A model generated the notes under the pieces. That model was not told the origin of the DNA. It did no database searches and saw nothing but the letters and a program-made list of their open reading frames with translations. This document shows positions 21,996 through 34,012 of a stretch of 64,000 nt of DNA, in pieces. The DNA comes from Rhexocercosporidium sp. MPI-PUGE-AT-0058. Taxonomy: Eukaryota; Ascomycota; Leotiomycetes; Helotiales. Numbering within the stretch: the first letter of the stretch is position 1; each line of letters starts with the position of its first letter. Made by a program: the position numbers and the translations under genes. Where the stretch lies: assembly GCA_020746875.1 (NCBI GenBank), contig JAGTJL010000013.1, positions 1,116,001-1,180,000 of the forward strand, in the 5' to 3' direction.

Positions 21996-24019
21996 GTCTA
22001 TTGACAAAAATGAATGACAGGAAACAAAAGAAGAGGAGGGAGGGAAGGAGTAATAGAGGAATATAGTAGAGGTAGTCGCTAGGGCAGAGGGGGGTACCTC
22101 CAGGTACATCCGGCGCAGGGGTGCACAGCCACAGTAGTCCAGAAATGGACCTCGCTAAAAATAATTAAGTAAACAACAACGACACTCATTTCACCTTATA
22201 CTATAGTGAGCGTGAGAGAGAAACTATTTTTTTGTTGAAGGGGAAGAGCAAGAATATCGATGTCGAGGGGCTCAAAGTTTGCGGTTTATGGAAGGGAACG
22301 TACTGTACAAGTTCTTCGAATCGAAACGCAGCCGCTTTGAGTACAAGCCAGCAAGGGCTCGCCAAAGAATCCATGATAGCTCGCAATCAATCGAGCGCTA
22401 GTAGCTATGCCAACCAACGTGCGAATGCATGTGAAGGTGTTGTCATCGCGGTTAAGTGAGGTGGATTTGTGTCCCTTGGCTCAACAACACGCTTGGCGGC
22501 GAGGTAAAGCTACGACCTCCGCGCGCCCGATTTCAAGACTGGTGGCAGCATTCAACTCAGGTTTTATATTCTTAGGGACGTTCTGAACAACATAGGGGGC
22601 TGTGGAGGCGTGGATCCAAGGATAGGTTTGCCATGAGTAATTCATAGAATGAGTGAAAGGAATAGGGAAAGTGATGCCAAGAGTATTTACTGAAGGTTTA
22701 GAGCACAGCTGATGTTCAAGAAGGAGAGTTTCATATTAATGAATTGGATATAGAGAATCGAAACAAAATAGAGCCACGTAGAGCAGAAATCTGAGAGGAA
22801 AATAGGTGCTCAAAGCGCTTCTCTTATATGAAAACAAAAAGACTTGAAGCACCGCCTGACCCTCAAAACTCGCTGGTCCCAAGCTGTGTTTCTTGCTTGT
22901 CACCTATCAGACTAGAATCAATCTGTCAGAAACCGTGATAAAATTGATTGAAAGTGACGATAATTGAGCAGCTACCCCCTCTCGCACGCTTCGAAAGGTG
23001 AGGAGCGAGACTGTGTGATCTGGGTAAGCCAGTGCATGTGACCGACTGGTTTGTGAGGGGAGGAATGCTAAAACGTTATCTAATCTGAACTAAGCACATA
23101 ACACAATTCTATCTGTTCCCCCTACAATTTATTAGCATGGAAATAAACAAATCTATCCTCTTTTATTTTTACGTAGCATAAAAGCTAGCGAGTACTACTT
23201 TCAAAATTTGAAGTGCTATAGTAACACATCGATATTGAACACCTCGGAGCGGACTATAGCAGGTAAAGATACAGAACAATGAACAATGAACACATGTCAA
23301 CCACCAGTGCTCTATCCTAAACATCAAGTCACCCTCATCTACTCTAGTAATTTTTAACTTAGAGCTTAAAGCACACAACCTTGCTTCATATAACACGCAC
23401 TCGCCTTCACAACTTTGTAGATCTTACGCAAACATCTCATTTGAGAAACCCGAGGTTTAAGAGTCCTACTAATGAGGCTATTGTCGGTGATCAGAGTGTA
23501 GTTCCATGAAACTCTTGCTGATAGGACCTCGTAGAGACGTTCTCCCTCATCTCGGGTTCCATTTTCCACAATTCCCGATTCAGTACCCGAGACAGTTTCT
23601 CCGAGCTAGCTTCAAAGGGAACTTGAACAATGTCAGGCCAACGTACGCCTCATTTTTCTCAGCAACATCCTATATCCTTTAAGATGCTAGCAGTATATCT
23701 CTTCTCGGCCAACCAGTCGTACTGAGCGGCAGAGACACACACCACATTAGCCTCTCGCCAGAGACGATCTCCAAGTTAGGAGTTCTCTCTCCAATTCATG
23801 GTAGTGGCAGGAAACAACAATTATCTCGATATATCCCAGCCCTTGAAGTGCCTTTGGCTGCTCAACGATTGGAATGGAAGACATGCGGAAGCTACGATTA
23901 AATGATCTCGCCTTTGCCAGAAACAGTATCAGTAAAGAGGTCATCTCAAATATCTCCAGTTCATCAGCGCCCTCCTTGAAAGCTTTGCTCGGTCTGTACC
24001 TTCGTTGAGATATTAAAGT
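21996..24019. other. Non-repetitive stretch with a possible gene relic
   Basis: Composition returns to moderate GC. Between about 23480 and 23800 on the minus strand one frame reads coherently (EANVVCVSAAQYDWLAEKRY, then VQVPFEASSEKLSRVLN, then ELWKMEPEMRENVSTR) with two stops inside. I take this as a small fragment of a degraded gene of unknown family. The rest shows no supported gene. Confidence 0.35.
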
Positions 24020-24021
24020 TA

Positions 24022-25853
24022 ACGTCCCACCCTACCATTCCGCCCACCCCCCTATTCCGCTTACCTCGCGTAATATTAGCACTCTTTATTCAATACTTAA
24101 TAATTCTATTTTACGTTAACTTCTATATAAGATTTTATAAAGTCAGAATCTCCTTCTAATTCTAGTTTTATAGATGTAATTTAACGATCCTTAGCTATAA
24201 TTTAAGCCGCCTGAATAGCACGTGTTGTCGTAAACTTAGAATTTGGGCTAGTTTAGACTTTCCTCTTTTTCCTTGGCTTTAACTGCTTTAATCGCTCTTT
24301 TAACTCTCTAATTCTTATATTTGCCTTCCCTAATTCGTAATCCTTTTCATTAAATCCTTTTATAATCTTTCTAAAGAGTAAACGTTGCGTTAGATGCTAA
24401 TTATGTGATTCGCTTATTAAAGTGCGTATTTGTAAACGAAGATCTTTCGTAGCTTTAAGAGTCTATAACTAAATGAAAGTACTAGAAGGCTCGGGAAGTA
24501 GTGTTGTTACTCTTTAAGACTCTTAGAGAGCTAAGGCTGTCGATTTATTACTATTTTCTAGTAATAACGGGCTTATTAAGGGTTTTACTAAAGATACCAG
24601 CAATAATCCACTAGCTCTTCACCTAGATTTAATATTAAAAGGAGTAATAGTATCTTAGCGTGCTTTGTAATAGCAAAGAAGGAAATTACGCTTATTAATT
24701 AACGTGTAATTAATTAAAGAACTTAATTTATGTAATTCTTTCCGGTAAGCACGCTTTAGCGCAGAGAAAACTGTTAAATCTAAGGGTTATAAGACGTATG
24801 ACGTATATGCGAGTAAATATAATAGAAATATATTGTTTTTAAGGCACTTCCAAAGGAATTCCGTAGTCTTATAGCTCCCGTGGCCGTCTAGAATAAGGAG
24901 TCTTATTGAATGATTACGTGGATCCGTTTAAGAAATAAACACTTTTACTAGCTATTCAAGAGCCGTCTCGTCAGTCGTCTATCTATTATCGGTTGTAGTA
25001 AAATGCCAGTCGTTAAATACGTTTAATTAAGACGGAAACCACTATTACTGCACCGATTTTCTCTTGTAAATTACAAGAGGTTGTGTAGAGACCCTTGTAA
25101 TAGAGATGCACTTAATGATTGACGTTTAAATACGTGAGCTAGGCTGTTTTCCTTGAATTTTACGCTTTTTAGTATGTCCTATAATGAAACTATTCAAACT
25201 ATAACCTTCTATAATGCTAGTCTTATTCATATTCTATCGTTGACTCGCTGGAATAGCCTTAATAACTAGAATCCCTAATTTTTGAAACTAAGGCTTAATA
25301 ATATTGGAATAAGCGCTATTAATACGTATAGAATCGACGTATATCTGCTTCTTCGTTTTTAAAATAGGATTCCGTGCTAAAAACTTAAAAATCTAGTGTT
25401 TTCCAAGTAGTAAATGATCTCCTTAAAGAGCTAGAAGACGTTTTCCAAAAACCCTAATCTATGCATACGTAACTCCACGACTAAGAGACTCTTAAGTCAA
25501 AACCTAATTAGTCAATCGACTCTCTACTAAGGTAGGTAGCTTTTATAAGTAACTAGCGGCTTCCTTATAAGATAACGTCGTTGTGTTGCGGCCACGAAGG
25601 GTAAACCTTAGAACACCCTATTTAAGCGATGCCTTCCGCAATAACTTGCCGTTTGCGATCTCTACAAGCGCACATATAATGTCGTACTCGGTATATTAAG
25701 GCTTTATGATAAGGACAAATCGCATTCTAAATTTGAAAAGAATTGATTGAAGAATCAAGGAATAATTAATTATTTAAGTTAGTGGGTAGATATGGCGGTA
25801 AGTTAAGCGAGGTGGGCGGAATGGGGGGTGGGCGGAATGGTGGGGTGGGACGT
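24022..25853 (-). mobile_element. pogo/Fot1-type DNA transposon, RIP-decayed with intact GC-rich ends
   Basis: 1,832 bp. The ends ACGTCCCACCCTACCATTCC (left) and, in reverse complement, ACGTCCCACCCCACCATTCC (right) form inverted repeats of about 50 bp, rich in CCGCCCACCCCCC. TA flanks both sides (24020-24021, 25854-25855), the target duplication of the Tc1/mariner/pogo superfamily. The minus strand encodes a pogo-type transposase relic. The C-rich ends are almost untouched while the interior is strongly AT-shifted. Confidence 0.88.
24100..25725 (-). pseudogene. pogo/Fot1 transposase relic (HTH-psq, CENP-B-like and DDE_1 domains)
   Basis: Reads from ATG 25725 on the minus strand. The N-terminal psq-type helix-turn-helix has ALVEIANGKLLRKASLK. 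The CENP-B-like DNA-binding region has KEAASYLQKLPT, ESLSRGVTYAWIRVF and GKHWIFKFLARNP. The DDE_1 domain includes RYNMNKTSIIEGY (first Asp now Asn), VSTQPLVIYKRKSVQ, the second-Asp block LLILDGHGSYKT, and LAYTSYVL..PLDLTVFSALKRAY. A Lys-rich coiled-coil tail follows (IRELKERLKQLKPRKKRK). The order and about 530-codon size match the family. Stops at former Trp/Gln codons show it is dead. Confidence 0.85.
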
Positions 25854-25855
25854 TA

Positions 25856-26650
25856 TACTTTAACGGAATGGAGGAGATTATCTGGCATAGCACTGGCTGT
25901 CCGCTGATCATGTCCCTCTTTCTGGCATTTTGTCTGAATAACAGGAAACTCTGGTACCTTGCAGAAATGCTTACGAAGCGCAAGGCATTTACTAGAACTA
26001 GGTGCTCAAGCACTTGCTTGGGCGATTATGCGCTACCTTCTGGTAACACGTTTCCTGGGGTGGTTTGCAAACGTGGATGTCACCTTCACGAAAAGTAATG
26101 GTGTTTATAATTTTCATGATTGTCTAGTCAATGGCCAGCTTCGCAGGTCGCATTTGTACCGTTCCGTTTCCTGTTTTGGACCGATGCGTAGAGAGCGTGG
26201 AAAGCCATGTTTGCCTGCAGCATTCTGCCCCTACAATCAGAACCGAACCAAGATGCCAACGGTGCAAGTACGGAAACGTTGGAGTGAATTGAATTTCTTC
26301 AAGAACGGCCTCATTCAGAGGGAGGTATGAAAGGGAATTCTAAGTGCATGTTGAAAAATAAAATGGGGCGAGATGGCTGGATGGAAGACTTGGATGCATG
26401 CACGCCGTTTGATCCCATGGCAAAGAACCAAAGCTACCACGGCAATGAGTTTCCATGCGTCCTCAGATGAAGGACCTCATGTCTCAATGCACGACTTCTC
26501 TAGTCGTGAAAGATGTCTTATTAGATGGGTCAGTACTTGGCACGGATTTGGACTACCTACACAGCTTACAGCGAGGGAAGACTCGTGTTGCTTTGTTCCG
26601 CTAGAAGAGCTCGATGCCGCGGACCAATCCTGGACTAGACTAAAAGGTGT
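25856..26650. other. Intergenic, no supported gene
   Basis: Overlapping plus-strand open frames of 76-123 codons occur, but none has recognisable features. The right end is the 3' flank of the minus-strand coding region that follows. Confidence 0.4.
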
Positions 26651-27919
26651 CTATAAGCATCTAGCTAAAAGCTTCTCAGGCTCCATATGGACCTCTGAGA
26701 CTGCCGTCATCCACTTCTTGTAGACAGATTTGTAGTATTTATCAGCCAGCCACCATGTATGCTTCTCGATTGGGTAGTGATCGGCAGGAAAGAGAAGCTT
26801 AGCCCAATCGCGGGGTCGTGCAGAAGTGGTGTTTGGGACATATTGATGGAGCTCGTCAAGCATGGTCTGCATGGGATTTGGCTCTTTGGAGACTGCTAGA
26901 TCTCGGGCCGATCGTTGGCCAGCCCGGCGACGAACTTTGTGCAGGACTTGGTCTGTTGTATATCATCTCGTGGTGATGATAGATCATTATCGGTATTTAG
27001 TGAAGTCTCTGGCTCCAGCTCACGAGCTTGCTCGGCTACATATGCTGCAAGGAACTTATCTGTCATCTTCGGAATGCCGAACTCTCTGGAAGCTTGTTGC
27101 AGATATCTTCGGAACGTGATAAACCACGGACCATTCTTCGCCTGTTAAATGTAAAGGATTTAAACAAGAAAGCAGAAGAAATAAACAAACCGCTAGTTCT
27201 TGCACCGCTGCAACAGCTTGGATAGCAGTTGCGTTGGGTCCTTCGATACCAATCTCGAGTTGCTCTTGATTGTGAGGCAGAACATCCTTGATCACTTTAG
27301 CCGGGAAGCTTATGTAACAGCCAATGATCGACTCGACGGTGTGGCTCGCATCTTCGAAAAGAATTCCCGACTGTTCGAGGTTTTGGCAGGTCCATAGTTC
27401 CGAAAATCTGGCTGTATTTTCGTTCTCGGAAGACTTCACGGAAGCAAGACTCACGAAAGAGAAGCTTGGCAACTTCTCACAAACCCAAGGATTCGTCGCA
27501 GGTAGCTCCCAGGGGACGTAACCGCCACGACGGTATTTGTTGATGTGTTCCTCAGTCTCGTTCATTGAATCTTGGTAACACAGAGTGATGCCTGCCTCTG
27601 GGTCGACTATGCAGAAAGTGATAGAATGGTCAACCTCTCTTGGCTTGACTTCATTGAGATGTGTCTCCATTACGTGAAATATTTCCTTTATACCTAAAAT
27701 TCTAGGATAAAAGTTCATGTCGTGATGGTTGTTGAGATTGCTGGGTACATAGGTGAATGGATTCCATGGACCTGGGGGATCGGTTGTCTTAAATCCACGC
27801 AGAATGTCAGTTGCCAGCGGAACGATATCAATCTCTGGACCTTGACCGGTGATGGGGTTTGGGAGCCAGAGAGTCCTACTACAACACCGGAGGAAATTCC
27901 ACGAGCACGAGACCGCCAC
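26651..27919 (-). CDS. Unrecognised minus-strand coding region, 3' part of a multi-exon gene
   Basis: A long frame (27919-27191) with coding character, for example GPWNPFTYVPSNLNNHHDM and WELPATNPWVCEKLPSF, is followed by a 49-bp intron (27142-27190, GTTTGT..TTAACAG). The frame then continues in phase 0 as AKNGPWFITFRRYLQQASRE and TDKFLAAYVAEQARELEPE. After about residue DDIQQ the sense reading moves to another frame (HKVRRRAGQRSARDLAV, then MLDELHQYVPNTTSARPRDW) and stops at 26651, which suggests a frameshift or an unrecognised intron. No ATG opens the left frame, so upstream exons must exist. I do not recognise the family; it may be decaying. Confidence 0.4.
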
Positions 27920-29230
27920 TCGTAGAAATTTCTGGTCGCGGAGGTAAGCGATTCTGCTGAATTACAAGAAGGTTTGAATGCAACAATTTGACTTGAATAG
28001 TAGAATATCTACCGATCCGTTAGAATAGCCCAGCTTATCGGCTTTTCTAGGGTATCAAGTTTAGTTTTTGTGTAGATTTTTCAATCCAATAGCTCTACCC
28101 TCACTGCTAGCTTAAAGGATCGAAAAGGGAACGGCGGGATAGAGACAAGACTATGAAGAAATGGTAGAGATTATTATATACCGGAACGTTTCGAATTAGC
28201 TGACAAGTGATTTCAATAAATCTCGCGTGTTGCAAAGCATATCCCCGCTAGAAAATTAAAAAGTCAGCAAAGATGTATAAAACGATCAGTGTAAATAATA
28301 TATAATATTCGATAATACTTACGATCTGAGGGCGAATCTCTGCTAAGAGGAAGGGAAACAAGACAAATTCGGTTATTCTCAAGGATCTGCGGTTCAAAAA
28401 AGCATTCTGCCACATATATCAAGAGTTTCAAAGTCCATTACCTTTTAGCAATGGTATTGCAGAAGATGTCAGTTTGTCGCTACTCGACATGTCAGCTCCA
28501 GAAAGAAGTATAGGAGCAAACTCCATGTGCCAACGTAGCTTACCTTGTCCTTCTCCAACCAAGACAGTGCCTCCATTACTTTGTCAGCGTCACCAAAGCA
28601 TCGGTCGTAATCGAATTTGTTCACACTATCGTGGGATCTATCGAGGGTGGTGCCATTGGGGCGGGCATATAAAGGTGCTACTCTGTGAGGATTGTCAGCC
28701 CAAATACTTCCTTCCAAAGCCAAATATACCCCCGCCGGACGTCAATTACCACAAATACTCCTTGGATTGCTCTTCCATCTGTATCTGTAACCGACTGGGT
28801 TTGCCATCAGTATATGCTCAATGTTTGTAGGAAGCTAGGGAGGTTTCTGTCCTGGATTAGCGGGATATTACCCAGTACCGTAAGGGAAGTCTAACTCCGT
28901 CGCCGTTGTGATCCGGTTATATTAGCTCGCTGGCTCCCGTTCAACAAATATAATAGCTTGGTAAAGATCCGGATACTGAGAAGAAGGGAACTGTTATGAC
29001 TTTACCATATTGACTATGATTTTTGGGTTGTAAGGACCCGAGGCGTGGGTATGATCTGGTATTTCTCTGTTGATATCCGCACCCTCTGCAAAGCATACGA
29101 CCACCTCCTTTCCTCGAGCCTTCGAGAGAGATCAGGGATGATCTGCAAGACTCTTGGATACAGTCGTCTCTGAAGATTATCTCCAGGCCTCTAGCCCAGT
29201 CGACCTTCTTTTCATGTCGTTGTTCCATTG
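27920..29230 (-). other. Probable upstream exons or remnants of the same minus-strand gene
   Basis: Minus-strand patches look coding but change frame often. One near 29070-29130 reads KEVVVCFAEGADINREIP with SGPYNPKIIVNMV. One near 28690-28790 reads VTDTDGRAIQGVFVVID, then RRGYIWLWKEVFGLTILTE. Another at 28560-28690 reads LYARPNGTTLDRSHDS, then CFGDADKVMEALSWLEKDK, followed by a GTAAGC donor. A spliced LAEIRPQIRGYALQHARFIE (across 28258-28325, GTAAGT..TTTCTAG) follows. Together they suggest one gene of unknown family spanning 26.6-29.2 kb, possibly broken. No confident model could be made. Confidence 0.35.
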
Positions 29231-30262
29231 TCGCAAGTCAGCGCTTAGAATCTCTGGTATGTAGTTGCAAGAAGCAAAGAGCAAGCCTGTAAAGCTTGAA
29301 TATGGCTTCAAAGGATCGAAAGGGAAGTTGCGCGAGTAATTGGGGCTTTATTTGCAATCTTGCACGTGATCGTGGGCTTTTTGAGGAGATCAATGGAGAA
29401 TAGAAGTCTACAAGGTGCGCTTGTGGTGTCTAAGCCTTACAGTCCCTTTGCTCGTCTATTTGAAGCTAAATCAGTGCCTCCCGTGATCAAGAATAGTTGG
29501 TATGTACCCAGCTCCTGGGCCTCAGCGGCCGCAAAATATATCGAGGTAAGGTACGATGCCAATCTATCAATATCATATCTACAAAATCATCTCAGCCCTA
29601 GATCAAGATTTTGAAGTCAACATTACTTAATCTCCACACGTAGATGATTATGCGCTCCTTTATTCTGTAGTTCTTTATACTCAGCCATCGATGTTGACTT
29701 ATGCCTGAATCGGGAATCGACCACGTGATCCCCTACCGCGCCAGCAACTTTGAAGTAATTGCCTACCGGTTTCCTTGAAGACATTGCCGTCTAAACGATT
29801 CCTGGTCCCTTAGAACGGCGCGTTGATCTCTATTTGGATGTCAACTCTGACCCTCACTGAGTCCAAAATAAATTCCCGGCCAGGCTTATCCTTTTCTATG
29901 GGTATTCATACTGGCATCGTACATGGCGGTCTTCTAAAGGCACTCAGAGCTGTCAATCATTTAAGAGGGTAGGCTAGAATAAGTCTGGAGTAGCTGCGAT
30001 ACGAGCGTTTTTCGTGGTATTGTTGGTGAGGACAAATAACAGAGCAAGTAGTGAGTTGAGACAAGGCTTAATTTGCATTTGTTCCAGGAACTCATAAACT
30101 CACTTTAATTCCCGGAAATTCGATGGCAAAAATATGCCCCCCCCAAAAAAGAAGAAAAAAACTAAGGACGCTAGCCTTTACTATTTTCTGGCCAATGCCT
30201 GTGGGGGCAGAAGAGAACAGTTTTGTTTGGACCCGGAACATCAGTCTCTCTCAGTACCAAGT
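29231..30262. other. Intergenic, no supported gene
   Basis: An 84-codon plus-strand open frame (29360-29614) has no recognisable features. The remainder is the 3' flank of the following minus-strand gene. Confidence 0.4.
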
Positions 30263-32043
30263 TCAAAATCCAGAATTGCTCATGCCACCGTTGAAGTAAG
30301 ATCCAGAGTCATAAGCTGGTGGCGAAGCCATTTCCATGTCCATTTTATTACCATGCGACGAGGTGCTCAATTGGGTAATTTCGTCAACATCAAATCCACT
30401 GCGCCATCCGTTTTCATTCCATGCAGGCGTTGGTGCAGATTGCTCTGTCCGCTTCTCGTTGATCTCAACTTCGATGTCATTAACCACAACCAAGTACAAA
30501 ACACCCTACACAGTCAGTTTAAGTCCCTAAAAGTTTGTAGTGCCTCACTTACGCTCTGGATACCAGCATGGAAGCCTGTCGGCGCTTCTGCCTTATATGT
30601 CATGTCCTGCATGGGGCGTCCAGAAGATTTTGCCCCTCTATCCTCAGCTCGGGGGTTTGCTGTTCCCTCCGCAATACTCCAAACATTTCTGCTTTTTGAA
30701 ACTTGGGGTCTCGAAATCTCTAATCTCCTCTTTCTTCGCCGCTGTGTACCCACATGGTTATTTCGGTTGGCAATTGAAGAAGCAAAGGCTGATAGTGGGC
30801 CTTTGCGGTGTGCTAGATTTTCTTGCAGGGTGTTCATTTTTGAACTGGAGTTGGTGGACTGTTCGAATTTATCGGATTGAAAACTGTTCATCTACCGAAT
30901 TGTAAGCAATTACGGACATGTCCTGAAACGCAACACTTACGCGCCGGAAGTGTGGTCTTCGTTCGCTGTAGTCCGCGATGAAATTGCTCATTTGCTTCAA
31001 CCTCCGGTTCGGTGGGAGGGCTAAAGATCCTCGCATATTTTGGCCTTCAAACGAGGTGTATAAGTTCTCGTTTGATTCTGATGTCGAAGAGCTGATGTGA
31101 TTGTTGCCGCTGAGGTAATTCTGGTAGTTGACAGTGACAACTTGCGATGGTAGGTCTGGCAACGAAGCAACAATCATAATAAACAGCCCTCTTGCTCGAA
31201 ACAGCACATTGTTGGCATGGGCTAGGATCTGGTTTGTTCTAGTTCATGAAATAAATTGTTTAGTTCCTGGCTTTCAAGCAGCACTTAGCATGAGGAGAGT
31301 CCACTCACGTTGCGTCTGCTTCGGTGGTCTTGGCCAGCCGTAGAGCAGCTGGAATGGCCATGGACAGACTGGAAGTGGAGTCTCTCCAAGCTACGCCAGA
31401 ACATAGTTTATCAACATTGACAACATCAAGGAGAGGTGACGACTGTTTTTGATATGAGTTCCAATTTTATACCCACCAAGCATCACTTACTTTGAGTGAC
31501 TCGTTGAAGGAATCTATGAAAGCCAAGAAAGCCTGTTGATCAATCCCGCATTCCATCAGAGAAGATGAATAGGATCTGGGCCATCTATACGCATCTTGGT
31601 GAAGATACTGGGGAATGATCACAGGATATGGCAGTGAACCTTGCCCGGTTTGTAATTGAGGACCATGTCGTAGATACGATGAGTATTGGTCGCTGTTGTT
31701 GTATGATGATTGTGGTGGGAACCCATGGCTGATCGAGCCATCCTCCCTAGCTAGGTCAACCAGTACTTTCTCTGAGAGTGCCTTTTGAAAGTCCGCGTAA
31801 CTTTGCAACTCATTGAATGCTTCGATGTCGCGATCTCTTTGCTTTGCATCATTAGAAACGATGCCTGTGCCTATCAAAGCTTCAATGAGTTGTTCAATTT
31901 CACAGAGATGTTTTCAACTGACCATGTGGCGAGTCTTGTCGCGGAAGACCTGCATTTCTCCTTTGATCCCTAGACGATTGTCTTTCAGCGTATGCGTCAA
32001 GAGCAAGTCCAACACCAGCAGTAAGGAGTCTAACGATCACCAT
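30263..32043 (-). CDS. Conserved fungal protein of unknown function (six exons)
   Basis: Exons 32043-31923, 31870-31491, 31442-31309, 31238-30941, 30891-30553 and 30505-30263 give 504 aa. The five introns are 48-70 bp, mostly GTAAGT donors, with consistent phases. The N-terminus (VRLLTAGVGLALDAYAERQS) is followed by an acidic/charged region and a block I recall from a widespread mould family: YPVIIPQYLHQ, MECGIDQQAFLAFIDSFN, then VLFRARGLFIMIVASLPD and FIADYSERRPHFRR. Near the C-terminus comes VLYLVVVNDIEVEINEKR and a low-complexity tail. No catalytic motif or signal peptide is evident and the function is unknown. The first exon and its GTCAGT donor are slightly less certain than the rest. 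Confidence 0.75.
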
Positions 32044-33160
32044 GATGGTTAAATTACTACTGGTTGAACCCTACTTGAGCTTGAAGTTTTTGCGTCCAAA
32101 ACTTGGGTCTTTTCTTTCTTTCGAATGCTGGTAACGTCAGACGTCAGCTGAGGCGAGGCTCAAAACCGAGGGGCAAGGAAGCAAAGAAATGGAGAACTGT
32201 GTGAATATAGTTAGAACAAATCAACACGTCCCCAATGCAACAGTTTCAAAAATTGATCTTTCGGGAGCCTCGGAGTTATTCTGGATTCCATATTTGATGT
32301 ATGATGGGAGAAGGCAAAAATCAAGGCGTCGGAGATAAGTCCTGATCAGAGCTTTGCACCCCGCAATGAGAATTCAGAGCTACCGAGGCTACGAAATCAG
32401 GCCGACTTTACATTCGTGAACAGACATGGATTCCACGTCGTCGTCTGGCGTATAAAGCGCTCCTCCATGTTGAGCAAGCTGCTAAAGTTCTACTGTTTCA
32501 AGCATCGACCTCGGTGTTTGGCACAGTTGAGCATGTCTTGGCAATTGCGGGCTGGTAGCTACATATGGCCATCTGGGAGCGAAGTCGTATGGTAATATGG
32601 GATTTGAGCGTGGAAAAAGCGATATAGAGTTACGACTGCCTACCTGTGAGTGGACCCTCGGACTGTTAATGCGACAAGCGAGTTTGATAGACGCTACGTC
32701 CTGCAGCCCTTATTTGGACTAGCTCAAAAACTACAGAAGTCCTCCCACTGCGGGAAAATAAAGATAGTCTTACAGGTCGATCGATGTTTTGTAGAACAAT
32801 GGCCCGTGATTCGCCTTATCATTTCCAATCATGCCAAATCATGCGAAAAGTAGGGGGACTTGGAGCGTCAATCTTGTGCAGCTTCAGGACGTAGTTGATT
32901 GCTGTTTGCATAATTTCAACAGACATTGCAAATAAATCATACATTCAATTCTACGATATTGAATCTATTTTCTACAATAAAACAGTAACAATTCAAATTT
33001 ATAAAATCCATTCCCAATCTCCCCAAGGAGAGAAAAAAAGACACAATCAGATACCTGAAACGCCTGCCCTCCTATCTCAATTTTGCCGCACAGCACTCAC
33101 TTCTGGATGATCGGCTACAGAACCACCTTTCCACCCATTTCTATCATCGGACCGTCATCG
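32044..33160. other. Intergenic, no supported gene
   Basis: Upstream region of the six-exon gene and downstream region of the DUF7702 gene. Short open frames only; no repeats recognised. Confidence 0.45.
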
Positions 33161-34012
33161 TCAGTATTTATGTGCAGTAAGACCTGCCAGGGTGTACAGG
33201 CAAACAACTAAAAACTCTTCCACCACTGCCATGAACAATTGAATCAAAGGTTTGCCGCTGTCGGTCAGGGAGAAGTCCCTGTTATGCGAGAAGGCAGACA
33301 AGAGACTCCACAGAAGTCTGACAGCGATGAATGGCAGTGCGCAGAGAATTGCGAAATAAATGCGCTTCTCTCCCTTCATTGCGTTTCCCACATCCTTCAT
33401 GGTGATAATGACGAGGGAGCTGAGGAGGAGATAAACAAACAGAAAGATGATGATACCGATCTTGGTGTACTTCTTTCCGGTCTTGATCTCAGATAGACTG
33501 GAGTCGGCTTCGTCGGTTCCACCCACCACACAAAGTATGAGAGCGATCATGGTTGGTAGTTGCATGACCTGAATGATGCGACTTCGGCGGGAGTTGGCCG
33601 TGGCACGTTTTGTGATGAGGCCCGAGATTCCACGATTACTGGTGTAAGAATTGGTCTGAGATCGGACATGGTTTGAGACTTCGTCGGTACTGGCATCGGT
33701 ATTAGCAATCTGCTGGTAATTCGTAGGCATATCTTACACCCGTTTGAGAAGACCCAAGCTTGCCATCAGCAATGGGCTCAGGCCGACAGACTGAAGGATC
33801 CCAGACCACTCGGTATTGGTCTTATTTGGGTGCTTCGATTCGTCGATCTTGAATCCCGCACCTGAAATTCGAATGGCACAAAAGATGGCAAGATAAATCC
33901 ACCCAAGTTGCTTCTTAAATCCATGACGGAAGACGACAACCAAGGTAAGAATGAAAATGGGAACATAGACACAGAGCTCGGCATAAGCGATAGCCTCTTC
34001 AGTGTGAACCAT
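33161..34012 (-). CDS. Seven-helix DUF7702-type membrane protein
   Basis: Two exons, 34012-33738 and 33689-33161, give 267 aa. The intron (33690-33737, 48 bp) has GTAAGA, a GCTAATACC branch site and a GCCAG acceptor; it removes an in-frame TAA that would otherwise split the protein. The start ATG opens directly into helix 1 (EAIAYAELCVYVPIFILTLV), as usual for the family. A short loop HGFKKQLGWIYLAIFCAIRI, further hydrophobic segments (LPTMIALILCVVGG, IGIIIFLFVYLLLSSLVII, IYFAILCALPFIAVRLLWSL) and a last helix before the LAGLTAHKY end fit a seven-helix topology. DUF7702 proteins are abundant in moulds and of unknown function. Confidence 0.85.

Noticed and set aside
29695..29780. tRNA-like B-box on the minus strand (GGTCGATTCCC)
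   Set aside because: No matching acceptor stem, A-box or anticodon arm could be folded at the right distance.
33731..33737. In-frame TAA suggesting the DUF7702 gene is broken
   Set aside because: A well-formed 48-bp intron (GTAAGA, GCTAATACC, CAG) removes it and keeps phase, so the gene is taken as intact.
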